64,000 bases of DNA, taken from assembly GCF_000753735.1 (NCBI RefSeq), contig NZ_JPIN01000001.1, positions 372,001 to 436,000 of the forward strand, in the 5' to 3' direction. Below are positions 46,351 through 53,851 of this stretch, one piece after another. The DNA comes from Pseudidiomarina atlantica. Its GTDB lineage: Bacteria > Pseudomonadota > Gammaproteobacteria > Enterobacterales > Alteromonadaceae. The notes beneath the pieces were generated by a model. It saw nothing but the letters and a program-made list of their open reading frames with translations. It did no database searches and was not told the DNA's origin. Position 1 is the first letter of the stretch, and every line of letters begins with the position of its first letter. The translations under genes and the position numbers were made by a program.

Positions 46351-47547
46351 ATGAAAACACCTATTGCCTTAGCCGTTGCTGCCGGTTTATCAGGCGCAGT
46401 AGTCACCAGTGTTAGCGCCCAAGCCACCACCTTTGCACAGTTGCAGAATGCCATTGCTGAAGGGGCAACGGCTATCACCTTGCGCTATCGCTACGAGCAT
46501 GTTGACCAAGATAGCATCATCAAGCAAGCCAATGCCTCGACCTTACTCACGCGTTTGAGCTATAAAAGCGCTGATTTTAATGGTTTTTACACGGTTTTGG
46601 AGTTCGATAACGTTAGTGCAATTGGCAATCAAAACTATAACAGTACGGTCAATGGCCATACCCAATATCCAGTGGTGGTCGACCCTACCGGTTCCGATTT
46701 CAACCAAGCCCATGTCGGCTATCGCTCCGAGGAGTTAACGGTTACGGCTGGGCGCCAGCGTATCAATCATGGTAATCAGCGATTTGTCGGCGGTGTCGGC
46801 TGGCGGCAAAATGAGCAAACCTACGATGGCTATCGCTTACAGTATGCGCTGAGTGCGGATTTAAAAGTCGATTACAGCTACGTATATAACGTCAACCGCA
46901 TTTTCGGCGATGACAGCCCTAATGCCGACTTGCATGGCAACCTGCATTTACTCAACGGCATTTACAGCCTCAGTGATGATCACCAACTGACAGGCTTTGC
47001 TTATGAACTCGATTTCGATTCCGCACACGCGCTTTCCACCAGCACCTATGGCATCAACTACGACGGTAAGCTCAGTGCCTTCAAGGTTCACGCCGCTTAC
47101 GCGCAGCAAACAGACACCGGCGCTAATCCCATGGGATTTAGCACCGACTATTATGCGCTCGAGGTCAGTACTCTAGTCGCGAAAGTGAATGTGGGTGTTG
47201 GCTATGAATCACTCGGCAGCGACAACGGTGTCGGCTTCAGCACACCACTGGCCACCTTGCACAAATTTCAGGGCTTCACCGATAAATTTCTTGGCACTCC
47301 CGCACAAGGCGTCAACGACCTCTATGTAAAAGCCTCAGGAACCTATGAAAAATTAGCCTTGAGCGCCGCTTGGCATCGATTCAAGTCTGACGTTGAGAAT
47401 ATCGACTACGGCAACGAAGTGAACCTAGCAGCCAGCTATCCGCTCGCAAGCAACGTCGGCTTACTGGTCAAATATGCGCATTACAGCGCTGATTCGCTGT
47501 CAGATGACACCAGCAAACTGTGGGCCATGCTGACTATGAAGTTTTAA
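46351..47547 (+). CDS. Outer-membrane beta-barrel protein (porin-like)
   Basis: A 398-residue protein with a signal peptide (cleavage near VSA/QA, residues 23-24), alternating aromatic/polar beta strands and a C-terminal WAMLTMKF ending in Phe, as in outer-membrane barrels. Motifs such as LRYRYEHVDQD, TAGRQRINHGNQRFVGGVGWRQNEQTYDG and LHLLNGIYSL resemble alginate-export or OprD-like porins. Substrate unknown. AGGAAAACGCC precedes the start. The 196-base gap upstream holds no recognisable site. Confidence 0.75.
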   Translation: MKTPIALAVAAGLSGAVVTSVSAQATTFAQLQNAIAEGATAITLRYRYEHVDQDSIIKQANASTLLTRLSYKSADFNGFYTVLEFDNVSAIGNQNYNSTVNGHTQYPVVVDPTGSDFNQAHVGYRSEELTVTAGRQRINHGNQRFVGGVGWRQNEQTYDGYRLQYALSADLKVDYSYVYNVNRIFGDDSPNADLHGNLHLLNGIYSLSDDHQLTGFAYELDFDSAHALSTSTYGINYDGKLSAFKVHAAYAQQTDTGANPMGFSTDYYALEVSTLVAKVNVGVGYESLGSDNGVGFSTPLATLHKFQGFTDKFLGTPAQGVNDLYVKASGTYEKLALSAAWHRFKSDVENIDYGNEVNLAASYPLASNVGLLVKYAHYSADSLSDDTSKLWAMLTMKF

Positions 47548-47771
47548 CCTTTGCAGTGGAGCTGTTTCATCGCCGCCAAGATGTCGTCGAGCAAACTATC
47601 ATCGGGGCCAGGCATGTTTTCCGCCGTCGCCGTCTGCAGCTCCTCGGCATCGTATTCCCACTGTGCCAGCACCTTGCACTTTTCTTCGTTGGTAAGATTG
47701 CTGTCGTCCACCACGTCTTGCGGCTTGTCGTAAACTTCAGCTGGGTCTTGCAGAATATCTTCGAGTTTCAT
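47544..47771 (-). CDS. Small conserved hypothetical protein, 75 aa
   Basis: Acidic helical protein (MKLEDILQDPAEVYDKPQDVV, then LTNEEKCKVLAQWEYDAEEL), a pattern I have seen in small proteobacterial proteins without a function. GGAGG lies just before the ATG. Overlaps the last 4 bases of the porin gene convergently. Confidence 0.6.
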   Translation of the reverse strand: MKLEDILQDPAEVYDKPQDVVDDSNLTNEEKCKVLAQWEYDAEELQTATAENMPGPDDSLLDDILAAMKQLHCKG

Positions 47772-47836
47772 AACGCCTCCTTTACCGCATGCTTACGTAT
47801 AAAGGCTAGCTGATGTGATGGTGTTTTCCAAATGAA

Positions 47837-48136
47837 CTACTCAGCACTCGTCGTTTTCAGCGTTAACGTTAAGCCCAACGCCGACGCAACTTTAGCAACG
47901 GTGGCAAAGGTAGGATTCCCGCTCTGCGAAAAAGCCTTGTACAGCCCCTCACGACTAATGCCAGTGTCACGCGACAGCTGACTCATATTCTTTGCGCGCG
48001 CAATTACACCGAGCGCATGAACGATAAATGCAGGGTCACCATCGGCTTCTTCAATGCAGGCATCGAGATAATCCTGAATCGCCTCGTCGGTGTCGAGGTA
48101 TTCAGAGGAATCCCAGTTAGTTAGTTTTATGGTCAT
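47837..48136 (-). CDS. HigA-type addiction-module antidote, apparently orphan
   Basis: A 99-residue XRE-like antitoxin of the HI1420 type. The N terminus TNWDSSEYLDTDEAIQDYLDACIEEADGDPAFI and the helix-turn-helix KNMSQLSRDTGISREGLYKAFSQSGNPTFATVAKVASALGL fit. The frame continues upstream to 48208, but ATG 48134-48136 with GAGGC is the family start. The toxin that normally precedes it on the same strand is absent: 48137-48327 has no RelE-like frame. Two direct repeats upstream look like its operators. Confidence 0.8.
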   Translation of the reverse strand: MTIKLTNWDSSEYLDTDEAIQDYLDACIEEADGDPAFIVHALGVIARAKNMSQLSRDTGISREGLYKAFSQSGNPTFATVAKVASALGLTLTLKTTSAE

Positions 48137-48170
48137 GGTGTTGCCTCGATTTTTTATAACTTGCCAACTA

Positions 48171-48212
48171 TGGTTAACACTTAAAAATATGTCAACCCTG
48201 GTTAACACTTAA
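48171..48212. promoter_or_regulatory. Direct-repeat operators of the orphan antitoxin
   Basis: TGGTTAACACTTAA occurs at 48171-48184 and again at 48199-48212, each at the end of an AAC(C/T)-x2-GGTT partial palindrome. Spacing of 28 bases suits two dimers on nearly one DNA face. Confidence 0.55.
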
Positions 48213-48327
48213 GTATCGATCACCATTCGTGTCATTTCCTGTCGCTTTGATTAGCCTCTTCCGAGGGATGGAATTTTCACCTAAACCTGTTAAAACTATT
48301 ATTACAGCCGCTGAGGGAGAGATCTTA

Positions 48328-48489
48328 ATGAACGTAGAAGCGATTAAAACCGAAAGCGAGTACCGTTCAGCGCTCGCACGTATCAAGCAACTTTGGGATA
48401 CTCAGCCGGATACTCCTGAAGCAAAGGAATTAGTGAACCTTGTTGGACTTGTTGAGGATTATGAAGAAGCGGAATTCCCGATAAGCTAG
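48328..48489 (+). pseudogene. Truncated HigA-type antitoxin
   Basis: A 53-residue frame (MNVEAIKTESEYRSALARIK, then EAKELVNLVGLVEDYEEAEFPIS) matches the N-terminal half of HigA antitoxins and stops where the family continues FPIDPPDPIEAI into the helix-turn-helix. GAGGGAGAG lies about 10 bases before the ATG. The DNA-binding half and any toxin are missing. It marks the left side of the integron-like region, so truncation by a past rearrangement is plausible. Confidence 0.65.
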
Positions 48490-48816
48490 ACAAGTTCAAA
48501 TACCTGTCGCACAGTAGCAACTGCAAACTTCATTCACTACACTGCACGAGAATATATCTCGGCTGTATAGGTAAGCGGTGGCACCGCTGTGTTCGAACAG
48601 AAGACTTAACACCGATGCTTGTTCTTAGGTCCGATTTGAGCGAATTCCGGACATTGGACTTTCTGGCGGTACAAGCTAATGTAGTTTACAAGGAGGGCGA
48701 CCTTGCGTGGTCGCTAAGATGCTGTGCCGTCTATTTAAGTCTTTTAATGTCAATTACATAACACAATAAAAAAGGTTGAATATTGTGCGCTCAAGTACTC
48801 ACATTAAGGAGAAATT
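48490..48816. other. Non-coding gap before the first cassette gene
   Basis: I see no convincing gene in these 327 bases. They hold a 15-base palindrome (AGCGGTG-G-CACCGCT, 48574-48588) and, at 48732-48792, a stretch related to 51962-52021 that looks like the left half of an attC site. The right half is missing. CATTAAGGAGA serves the next gene as ribosome-binding site. Confidence 0.5.
48732..48792 (+). repeat. Half-attC-like repeat, copy A
   Basis: About 61 bases (from TATTTAAGTC to ATATTGTGCGCTC) align with 51962-52021 at roughly three bases in four by eye. It contains CATAAC, a possible left core. No inverted partner follows, unlike copy B. Confidence 0.5.
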
Positions 48817-49389
48817 ATGAGTAATTCAGAGGCAAAGTTACATCTTTCTTTAGAAGATGGGGTTTTTGAAATTTCGGGTTCGGAGCTTTTTGTATCTCAG
48901 CAAATTGAAAACTTTAAAGAGATTATTTTAGAAGCCCTACAGAATAGAAAGGACGAATCTTTAGATGTCGTAGAATCGACAATATCAAGGACTCCACCAG
49001 CAGCACAGCCGATACCTGAAGGGGCCAAATCAGAACATGGCTTTGATAAAAAGTCGTTCCCAAGAGTGCTTCACATAGAAGACAAAGACGTGAAAATTAT
49101 TAAGAAAATGCCCGGCGCGACCAATGCCAAGAAGTCTGTTAATACTGCTTTGGCATACCTTTGGGGAAAGAGGTCTGTAGGAGTAGAGGGAATTTCTTAT
49201 CAGGAAATTCGAGACCTGTGCCAGCATCAGGGCTGCTTAGATTCCAGGAATTTCGCCGCTTCCATGAAAAATGCAAGGGAATACATAATAATCGAAGGAA
49301 AAAAAGGATCTTCTGCCAAAACTTGTAAGCTAACGCTTCCTGGCGTAGAGCGTGCTGAAGAATTGTTGGAAGACCTAAATGGAGAGTAA
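48817..49389 (+). CDS. Cassette protein of unknown function, 190 aa (possible winged helix)
   Basis: Not recognised. The N-terminal 50 residues look like a small beta/alpha module (LHLSLEDGVFEISGSELFVSQQIENFKEII), then a Pro-rich linker. The C-terminal 90 residues resemble a winged helix (SVNTALAYLWGKRSVGVEGISYQEIRDLC, ending ITLPGVERAEELL-like). AAGGAGA lies 5 bases before the ATG. Its end overlaps the next gene by 11 bases, so the two are translationally coupled and probably act together. Base composition is AT-rich relative to the housekeeping genes. Confidence 0.75.
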   Translation: MSNSEAKLHLSLEDGVFEISGSELFVSQQIENFKEIILEALQNRKDESLDVVESTISRTPPAAQPIPEGAKSEHGFDKKSFPRVLHIEDKDVKIIKKMPGATNAKKSVNTALAYLWGKRSVGVEGISYQEIRDLCQHQGCLDSRNFAASMKNAREYIIIEGKKGSSAKTCKLTLPGVERAEELLEDLNGE

Positions 49390-50137
49390 GGTAAGGCGTA
49401 TTATTGAGGCTGCATCCGATAAGGTACTGTCGGATCATATTGTAGACTCCTACAAGGAAGTTGAAAGAAATTATTTCATCAAATCTTGGAAAACAAGCGA
49501 GTTGGATGCAGGGCATTTTGTTGAGTCGGTACGCCGGCTAGTAGAATTAAAGCTTTTCGGAAAATACACACCAATTAGTAAGGGGCTTCCTCCTTTTAAC
49601 GATAATACGATGCTGTCTTATGTTAATTCTTCAGGAGATGATTCATACAGAATTCATATACCTAGGGCGTTGCTAACTGTTTATGGAATTAGAAATAAAC
49701 GCGGAGTGGGTCATATTTCAAATGTAAGCCCTAATCATTTGGACGCGACGTTTATAGTTTCAAGCGTAAAGTGGGTTCTAGCCGAAATAGTGAGAATTAA
49801 TTCATCATATCAGCCTGATGAAACATCAAGGATAGTTGATCATATTGTTGATAGGAGTGTGGAGGGCATTTGGGAAAACTCTGATATAACGAGAGTTCTG
49901 GTCGAGGGACTCAGCCTCAAAGAACAAATAATGTTTATTCTCTGTGCTACCAATGAAACTTTCGACCAAAAAATCCTGGAAATTATCGAGTATAAAAATC
50001 AAGCGTATTTTAAGCGTACTTTAAAGCAATTACATAGCTCTAGATATATTGAATATAGGCCTACAGGAGAGTGCCTGATTTCACCTAAAGGTATTGCCTA
50101 TGCTGAAGAACTCATACTGACAAAAGTAAATGTTTAA
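49379..50137 (+). CDS. Cassette protein with HEPN-like R-N-x6-H motif, 252 aa
   Basis: Not assigned to a named family. A helical centre carries TVYGIRNKRGVGHISNVSPNHLDATFIVSSVKWVLAE, in which Arg105 and His112 (R-N-K-R-G-V-G-H) fit the Rx4-6H motif of HEPN ribonucleases. The C-terminal 80 residues look like a winged helix (NQAYFKRTLKQLHSSRYIEYRPTGECLISPKGIAYAEEL). It is coupled to the 190-aa gene by an 11-base overlap, suggesting a two-component toxin-antitoxin or abortive-infection unit. The gene is AT-rich. Confidence 0.7.
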   Translation: MESKVRRIIEAASDKVLSDHIVDSYKEVERNYFIKSWKTSELDAGHFVESVRRLVELKLFGKYTPISKGLPPFNDNTMLSYVNSSGDDSYRIHIPRALLTVYGIRNKRGVGHISNVSPNHLDATFIVSSVKWVLAEIVRINSSYQPDETSRIVDHIVDRSVEGIWENSDITRVLVEGLSLKEQIMFILCATNETFDQKILEIIEYKNQAYFKRTLKQLHSSRYIEYRPTGECLISPKGIAYAEELILTKVNV

Positions 50138-50210
50138 TAAGGCACGGCGACGGTTTTTTCGTTACGACTTCGCCTCTACTAAAAAGCCGCGCATGCTGGC
50201 GGCGTTATGG
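50135..50210 (+). other. attC-like site after cassette 1
   Basis: The element begins at the TAATAAGGC following the gene and ends with GTTATGG at 50204-50210. An internal dyad pairs GGTTTTTT with AAAAAGCC. The left core is degenerate (TAATAAG rather than TAACAAG). The right core matches the CCATAAC at 50782. Confidence 0.55.
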
Positions 50211-50214
50211 GTAA

Positions 50215-50787
50215 ATGACAATGGATTGGAAGAGTTTCATAGCACAAATAATCGACTCTCTTGCTTGGCCAGGGGTAGTGATTATTCTTGTTATTTTGCT
50301 GCGTGAAAAGGTCGCTGAATTAATTCCGCGACTCAAGCGATTCAAGCATAAAGAAACCGAAATTGAATTTACGGAAGGCATTACTGAGTTAGTCCAGGAA
50401 CGTGAAGCTGCCGGAATCGAAGAGCAAGAAATACCGAGATCAGAAGAGTACCAAGACCAGTTCGGTTTCCTGACGCGGCTGGCAGCTATATCGCCTCGTT
50501 CAGCCGTCCTTGAATCCTTTCGGGCTGTCGAGTCTGCCGCAGCAAAGAAGGCCGCTCGAATCTACCCTGAGATTGAGAGTAGCCACTCGCGAAGCCCTCT
50601 GCAACTGCACAAAATACTCAAGGGCGAAGTCTTGAGCAAGCAGGAATACTATCAGTTTAACCAGCTACGAAAATTGCGGAACGAAGCTGCGCATGCTGAG
50701 GACTTCGACATTCGAGGATTGCCGATTGAAGCGTATATTGACATCGCTCTGTCCTTGGCGGCTCGCCTGGAGGCAGATTATCCATAA
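50215..50787 (+). CDS. Cassette protein: membrane-anchored HEPN-like, 190 aa
   Basis: One N-terminal transmembrane helix (about residues 14-28, SLAWPGVVIILVILL) is followed by a charged cytoplasmic part. The C terminus has a helical domain with LRKLRNEAAHAEDF, where Arg155 and His160 (R-N-E-A-A-H) fit the HEPN R-N-x3-H pattern, as in DUF4145-like proteins. The start lies 5 bases past the attC core, so its ribosome-binding signal comes from the attC end (GGCGTTATGGGT), a common cassette arrangement; ATG 50221 is an alternative. Function unknown. Confidence 0.7.
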   Translation: MTMDWKSFIAQIIDSLAWPGVVIILVILLREKVAELIPRLKRFKHKETEIEFTEGITELVQEREAAGIEEQEIPRSEEYQDQFGFLTRLAAISPRSAVLESFRAVESAAAKKAARIYPEIESSHSRSPLQLHKILKGEVLSKQEYYQFNQLRKLRNEAAHAEDFDIRGLPIEAYIDIALSLAARLEADYP

Positions 50788-50866
50788 CAATCGCAGGCAC
50801 ACAACAGGGGCTTAGCAATTTCTTCAAAGAGAAGAATCAATAGCTATCGATTGAAACGATTTAGAT
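50782..50866 (+). other. Degenerate attC-like site after cassette 2
   Basis: The left core CCATAAC (50782-50788) is the exact reverse complement of the core that starts cassette 2 at 50204. The right end is decayed: TTTAGATT near 50860-50867 differs by one base from GTTAGATT, the complement of AATCTAAC that opens the attC of cassette 3. No good dyad remains. Confidence 0.4.
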
Positions 50867-50875
50867 TTTAAAACT

Positions 50876-51772
50876 ATGAACGGAACAGCGCAGTTACCAG
50901 ATCCTCCCCAATTTTCTGACGAGGAAATGCAAAAATGCCGAGAAAGCGGTGACTTTATGCCTTTACTTTTTGAGTGGTACAAGTTCGTAGGTCAAATCTG
51001 CATTTTCTTTGCGCAATTGCAGAGGGAGTCGCCAGCAGCTAAGGAGATTCCACAAATACACTTTGCTATCCTTACTGGGCTCTTAAATCGTTGTGCAAGG
51101 TTGATGCTGTCAAACGTAGCCCTGTCTCATAACGGACGATTTGGCGAGACCACAGCAATTTTGGATAGGTGTATTTTTGAGTCTTCGTTAAAGGTTGAGT
51201 GGCTATGCCACAAAGGAACAGACGAAACTTTTCGGCGGTATTTAGCGGGTGGTCTCAAAACGGAAATTGAACTTGAAAAAGAAATAGCTGATAACATCTT
51301 TGAACGAGAAGGTGGTGAAGTATTCAACATAGAAAAGCGAATGCTTTCCTCTATTGATCGACATATAAACGCAGCTGGGTTGAGCCGCGAAGAAATTTCT
51401 GGAGCTAAAAAATTACCCGATGTGTCAGCGATGTTGCGCGATTTAGGCCATGAACGCCTAATGTACGTAGTTGCCCAACGTCTCGGATCTCATCATGTGC
51501 ATGGGACATGGCCAAGCTTACTACTGCACTACCTTGAAGTTGATGATGATGATGATGGTAAATTTTCACTTAGAGATCACGATTGCGAAACACACCCCAA
51601 TCAGTTTGTTATGACTCCGCTACAGGTTTTGGGTGCCGTTAGGGCATTCGTCGTTTATTTAATCGAGGAAGAGGAATCCAGGCCCATTGTGGATTTAGTG
51701 GATTCTATTCAAGAAGAAATCATGACAATCAATAACGAAATGATTGGGAGCGATTTTCAGAGTGCTGAATAA
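50876..51772 (+). CDS. Cassette protein, DUF5677-like, 298 aa
   Basis: Helical cytosolic protein. The first half carries GLLNRCARLMLSNVALSHNGRFGETTAILDRCIFESSLKVEWL, resembling the DUF5677 family, which includes many mobile-element and defense-associated members. Later VVAQRLGSHHVHGTWPSLLLHYLE with three His is conserved-looking and may be catalytic. A run of five Asp (residues about 222-226) is notable. No clear Shine-Dalgarno. Function unknown. Confidence 0.65.
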   Translation: MNGTAQLPDPPQFSDEEMQKCRESGDFMPLLFEWYKFVGQICIFFAQLQRESPAAKEIPQIHFAILTGLLNRCARLMLSNVALSHNGRFGETTAILDRCIFESSLKVEWLCHKGTDETFRRYLAGGLKTEIELEKEIADNIFEREGGEVFNIEKRMLSSIDRHINAAGLSREEISGAKKLPDVSAMLRDLGHERLMYVVAQRLGSHHVHGTWPSLLLHYLEVDDDDDGKFSLRDHDCETHPNQFVMTPLQVLGAVRAFVVYLIEEEESRPIVDLVDSIQEEIMTINNEMIGSDFQSAE

Positions 51773-51773
51773 A

Positions 51774-51827
51774 TCTAACAAGGGCGCTAACGTCGGCTGT
51801 TGGCACGTGGCTGCCAGTCCGTTATGA
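51774..51827 (+). other. attC site after cassette 3
   Basis: Left core TCTAAC (51774-51779), followed by AAGGGCG, and right core GTTATGA (51821-51827) flank a dyad whose inner part is TGGCA/TGCCA around 51801-51816. Short form, about 54 bases. Confidence 0.7.
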
Positions 51828-52184
51828 GCGAAGAGCGGACCTTCGGACTTCTTGTCCTGCTTCAACTAGTGACTAGCCGTCTCGTTATTCGTAAGTGAGG
51901 GTGTCGCTAGCGGTGCACGGCACATTCAAGTCGGTAATATTGAGCATTTTGTTGTGTTGTGTATTTGAGTCGTTTACTGTCAGTGACATAATAAAAAATG
52001 AAGGTTGGATATTGTGCGCTCGGTAGAGTGTAACTGAACATACTCAAATTGCCTTTGCTAACTCGGGACCTTTCAATTCAGGAATACCCGCTTGATCAGT
52101 AAGGTAAAAGCAGAAAAATATCAATTAGACAAGCTTCTAAGTGCGCTCGCACAATATACAAATGTTAGGCATTAAGGAGAGGAT
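51828..52184 (+). other. Apparently non-coding cassette or extended attC region
   Basis: This region of about 357 bases between two attC cores lacks a convincing gene; the only plus-strand frame at its front is a 24-codon ATG frame from 51824. It contains repeat copy B (51962-52021), whose ATATTGTGCG (52009-52018) is inverted as CGCACAATAT at 52148-52157. GTTAGGC follows at 52164-52170. That suggests one long attC of roughly 180 bases ending a promoter- or RNA-only cassette. Confidence 0.5.
51962..52021 (+). repeat. Half-attC-like repeat, copy B
   Basis: About 60 bases related to copy A at 48732-48792, from TATTTGAGTC to ATATTGTGCGCTC. Here the inverted partner and a perfect GTTAGGC core are still present downstream. 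Confidence 0.5.
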
Positions 52185-52550
52185 ATGGATACCTACCGGA
52201 CTGGAAGGGATAAAAAAAGAATTAAGATACCCGAAGGGTATGCATCCAGAGAAGGCCGTGATGGTCACGTTGTCGCTATCCCGCCGGGCGGCACATCGCG
52301 AGAAGGAAGGGATGGCCGAGTAGTAGCAATCAAAAAAGGGTACACCTCTCGTGAAGGAAGAGACGGCAGAGTTGTAGCCATTCCACCAGGCGGCACTTCA
52401 CGCGAGGGCAGAGATGGTCGCGTAGTGGCAATTCCCAAGGGGTATACTTCACGAGAAGGGCGCGACGGTAGAGTTATCGCAATCCCTCCTGGGCGTACTG
52501 CGACAGAAAGCAAAACCGGCCGTCTTAAACTCTTGCCAAAACTAAAATAA
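52185..52550 (+). CDS. Cassette protein made of seven 17-residue repeats, 121 aa
   Basis: I know no family for this protein. The whole sequence falls into seven in-register 17-residue units plus two final residues. Units 2-6 (residues 18-102) are nearly identical, consensus GYTSREGRDGRVVAIPP; units 1 and 7 are diverged but keep the phase. Alternate units differ at their ends (PPGG versus KGY), giving a 34-residue super-period. Each unit has a charged turn (REGRDGR) and a short hydrophobic strand (VVAI), suggesting a repetitive beta structure. Strongly basic with no Cys, Trp or Phe. AAGGAGAGG lies 3 bases before the ATG. Confidence 0.8.
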   Translation: MDTYRTGRDKKRIKIPEGYASREGRDGHVVAIPPGGTSREGRDGRVVAIKKGYTSREGRDGRVVAIPPGGTSREGRDGRVVAIPKGYTSREGRDGRVIAIPPGRTATESKTGRLKLLPKLK

Positions 52551-52619
52551 GCCTAACAAAAGATTGCTAGGGACTGCATTACGCTGCGCTCCATGTAGCC
52601 CCAGAGCCAAGCGTTAGGG
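52551..52619 (+). other. attC site after cassette 4
   Basis: Left core GCCTAAC (52551-52557) exactly complements GTTAGGC at 52164, which starts this cassette. Right core GTTAGGG at 52613-52619. The interior shows an imperfect dyad (CTAGGGACTGCATTACG against CTCCATGTAGCCCCAG). Confidence 0.85.
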
Positions 52620-52689
52620 TTCTATTGGAGATCCTGCGTGGTTCCGGACAATATCAGACTCGAAAGTTTCGTTTGCAAGTGGACTGTTA

Positions 52690-53751
52690 ATGCTCACTGA
52701 TATTTTTGCTTATAGATACCTGGATAGCCCCATATGGGATAGCTTCGACGAAAATGCTCGAAGACTGCTGGTGCAGGGATTTCGAATCGTCGCCGAGCAG
52801 CTGTTTCCTTACTACGACGCCAATGGCAACGAAAAAAGCGAAGCTAGGGCGATTTGGGGTGGGCTGAACAAAAAACTGGCGATGGAGCTTGGCTTAAAAG
52901 ATCTGTCTTCTCCGATTTACGGTTACTATTCCGACTGGAACGGAAACAAACACTGGGTTAGCGGGTCATGGCCGAAAATAACCGTGTGCGAAAATTTCGT
53001 GCTGGCCGAATACGATGGCTCCGTGACCGCCGACCAATTCGTCAAGGAACGTTTAAGCTTCATAGAACTGGCTTTCCGCCAGCGAGAAGAAAAGCTTTCA
53101 GAGCTAAATGCGAGTCTGGATAAACGAGTTCAACAAGCAGAGTTGGAAGCGAAGATGAAACCCGCGCGAGGACTGCGACTGCCTGGGAGCCCGGGCGATG
53201 CTCTCCGAGCATGGAATCAAAATCAGAATGAGATGTTTAGGGCGTCATGCAACGAACTTAATGAGCGATTTCGTCGATCTCGGGTAAAGCTGCATTATCA
53301 CAATGGGTTTATTCAAATCTCGGAGGATGAAGCCGTTTTGCGCCAGATAGAGCAGCCATTTTGGAATTTGGTTGGCGACCCAATGTGGCAAAGTGTCGAT
53401 CATGACATGAAAGAAGCTATTGATCTCCGAGATAGCGGCGGGCGCGATCCAGCGCTATTCGCTGCAAAGGCTCTCGAAAGTGCCATTAAAATAATTTCTG
53501 ATGTCAAGGGGTGGACTCGAGGAACCGAAAAAGGGGCAGCCAACTACATTGATAATCTTCGAGCAAAAGCAAACGGTGAGTTTATCAATGGATGGGAGCG
53601 GGAGAATTTAGTTGAGTTCTTTTCAAAAGTTCGCAATCCCTTCGGACACGGTGCTGGGAGCGACCCGATCCCCGAGCTCTCCGTCCCCCAAACCGACTGG
53701 GCAATTGAGTTTTGCATGATATGGACGAAGAGCTTAATTCGACGACTATAG
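52690..53751 (+). CDS. Cassette protein with C-terminal HEPN-like domain, 353 aa
   Basis: Two-part protein. The N terminus (DIFAYRYLDSPIWDSFDENARRLLVQGFRIVAEQLFPYY) is followed by a coiled, Glu/Lys-rich middle (about residues 125-160). The C-terminal helical domain carries VEFFSKVRNPFGHGAGSDPIPELS, where Arg315 and His320 (R-N-P-F-G-H) fit the HEPN RNase motif. The layout recalls AbiJ-type abortive-infection proteins, but I cannot assign the subfamily. Weak ribosome-binding signal. Function inferred as defense or toxin only from the motif and context. Confidence 0.7.
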   Translation: MLTDIFAYRYLDSPIWDSFDENARRLLVQGFRIVAEQLFPYYDANGNEKSEARAIWGGLNKKLAMELGLKDLSSPIYGYYSDWNGNKHWVSGSWPKITVCENFVLAEYDGSVTADQFVKERLSFIELAFRQREEKLSELNASLDKRVQQAELEAKMKPARGLRLPGSPGDALRAWNQNQNEMFRASCNELNERFRRSRVKLHYHNGFIQISEDEAVLRQIEQPFWNLVGDPMWQSVDHDMKEAIDLRDSGGRDPALFAAKALESAIKIISDVKGWTRGTEKGAANYIDNLRAKANGEFINGWERENLVEFFSKVRNPFGHGAGSDPIPELSVPQTDWAIEFCMIWTKSLIRRL

Positions 53752-53769
53752 ATTGTGCGCCCCCCGGCA

Positions 53770-53829
53770 CGCTAACAATCGGTTCAAAACCGACGCAAAA
53801 AGACTGCGTGGTTTAGCCGCGCGTTAGCT
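53770..53829 (+). other. attC site after cassette 5
   Basis: Left core CGCTAAC (53770-53776) and right core GTTAGCT (53823-53829). The arms pair well: GCTAAC-AAT-CGG-TTCAAAACC against the complement of GGTTTAGCCGCGCGTTAGC, with a GCAAAAAGACTGC tip. It closely resembles VCR-type attC sites. Confidence 0.9.
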
Positions 53830-53851
53830 TCTTATGAGCATGGAGATATAG

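Noticed and set aside
48574-48588. AGCGGTG-G-CACCGCT palindrome as a terminator
   Set aside because: No T run follows and the loop is a single base, so it is not a usual rho-independent terminator.
52236-52490. 51-base tandem repeats considered as a CRISPR or satellite
   Set aside because: There are no unique spacers, and the repeats are in frame with differing codons, so they are protein repeats.
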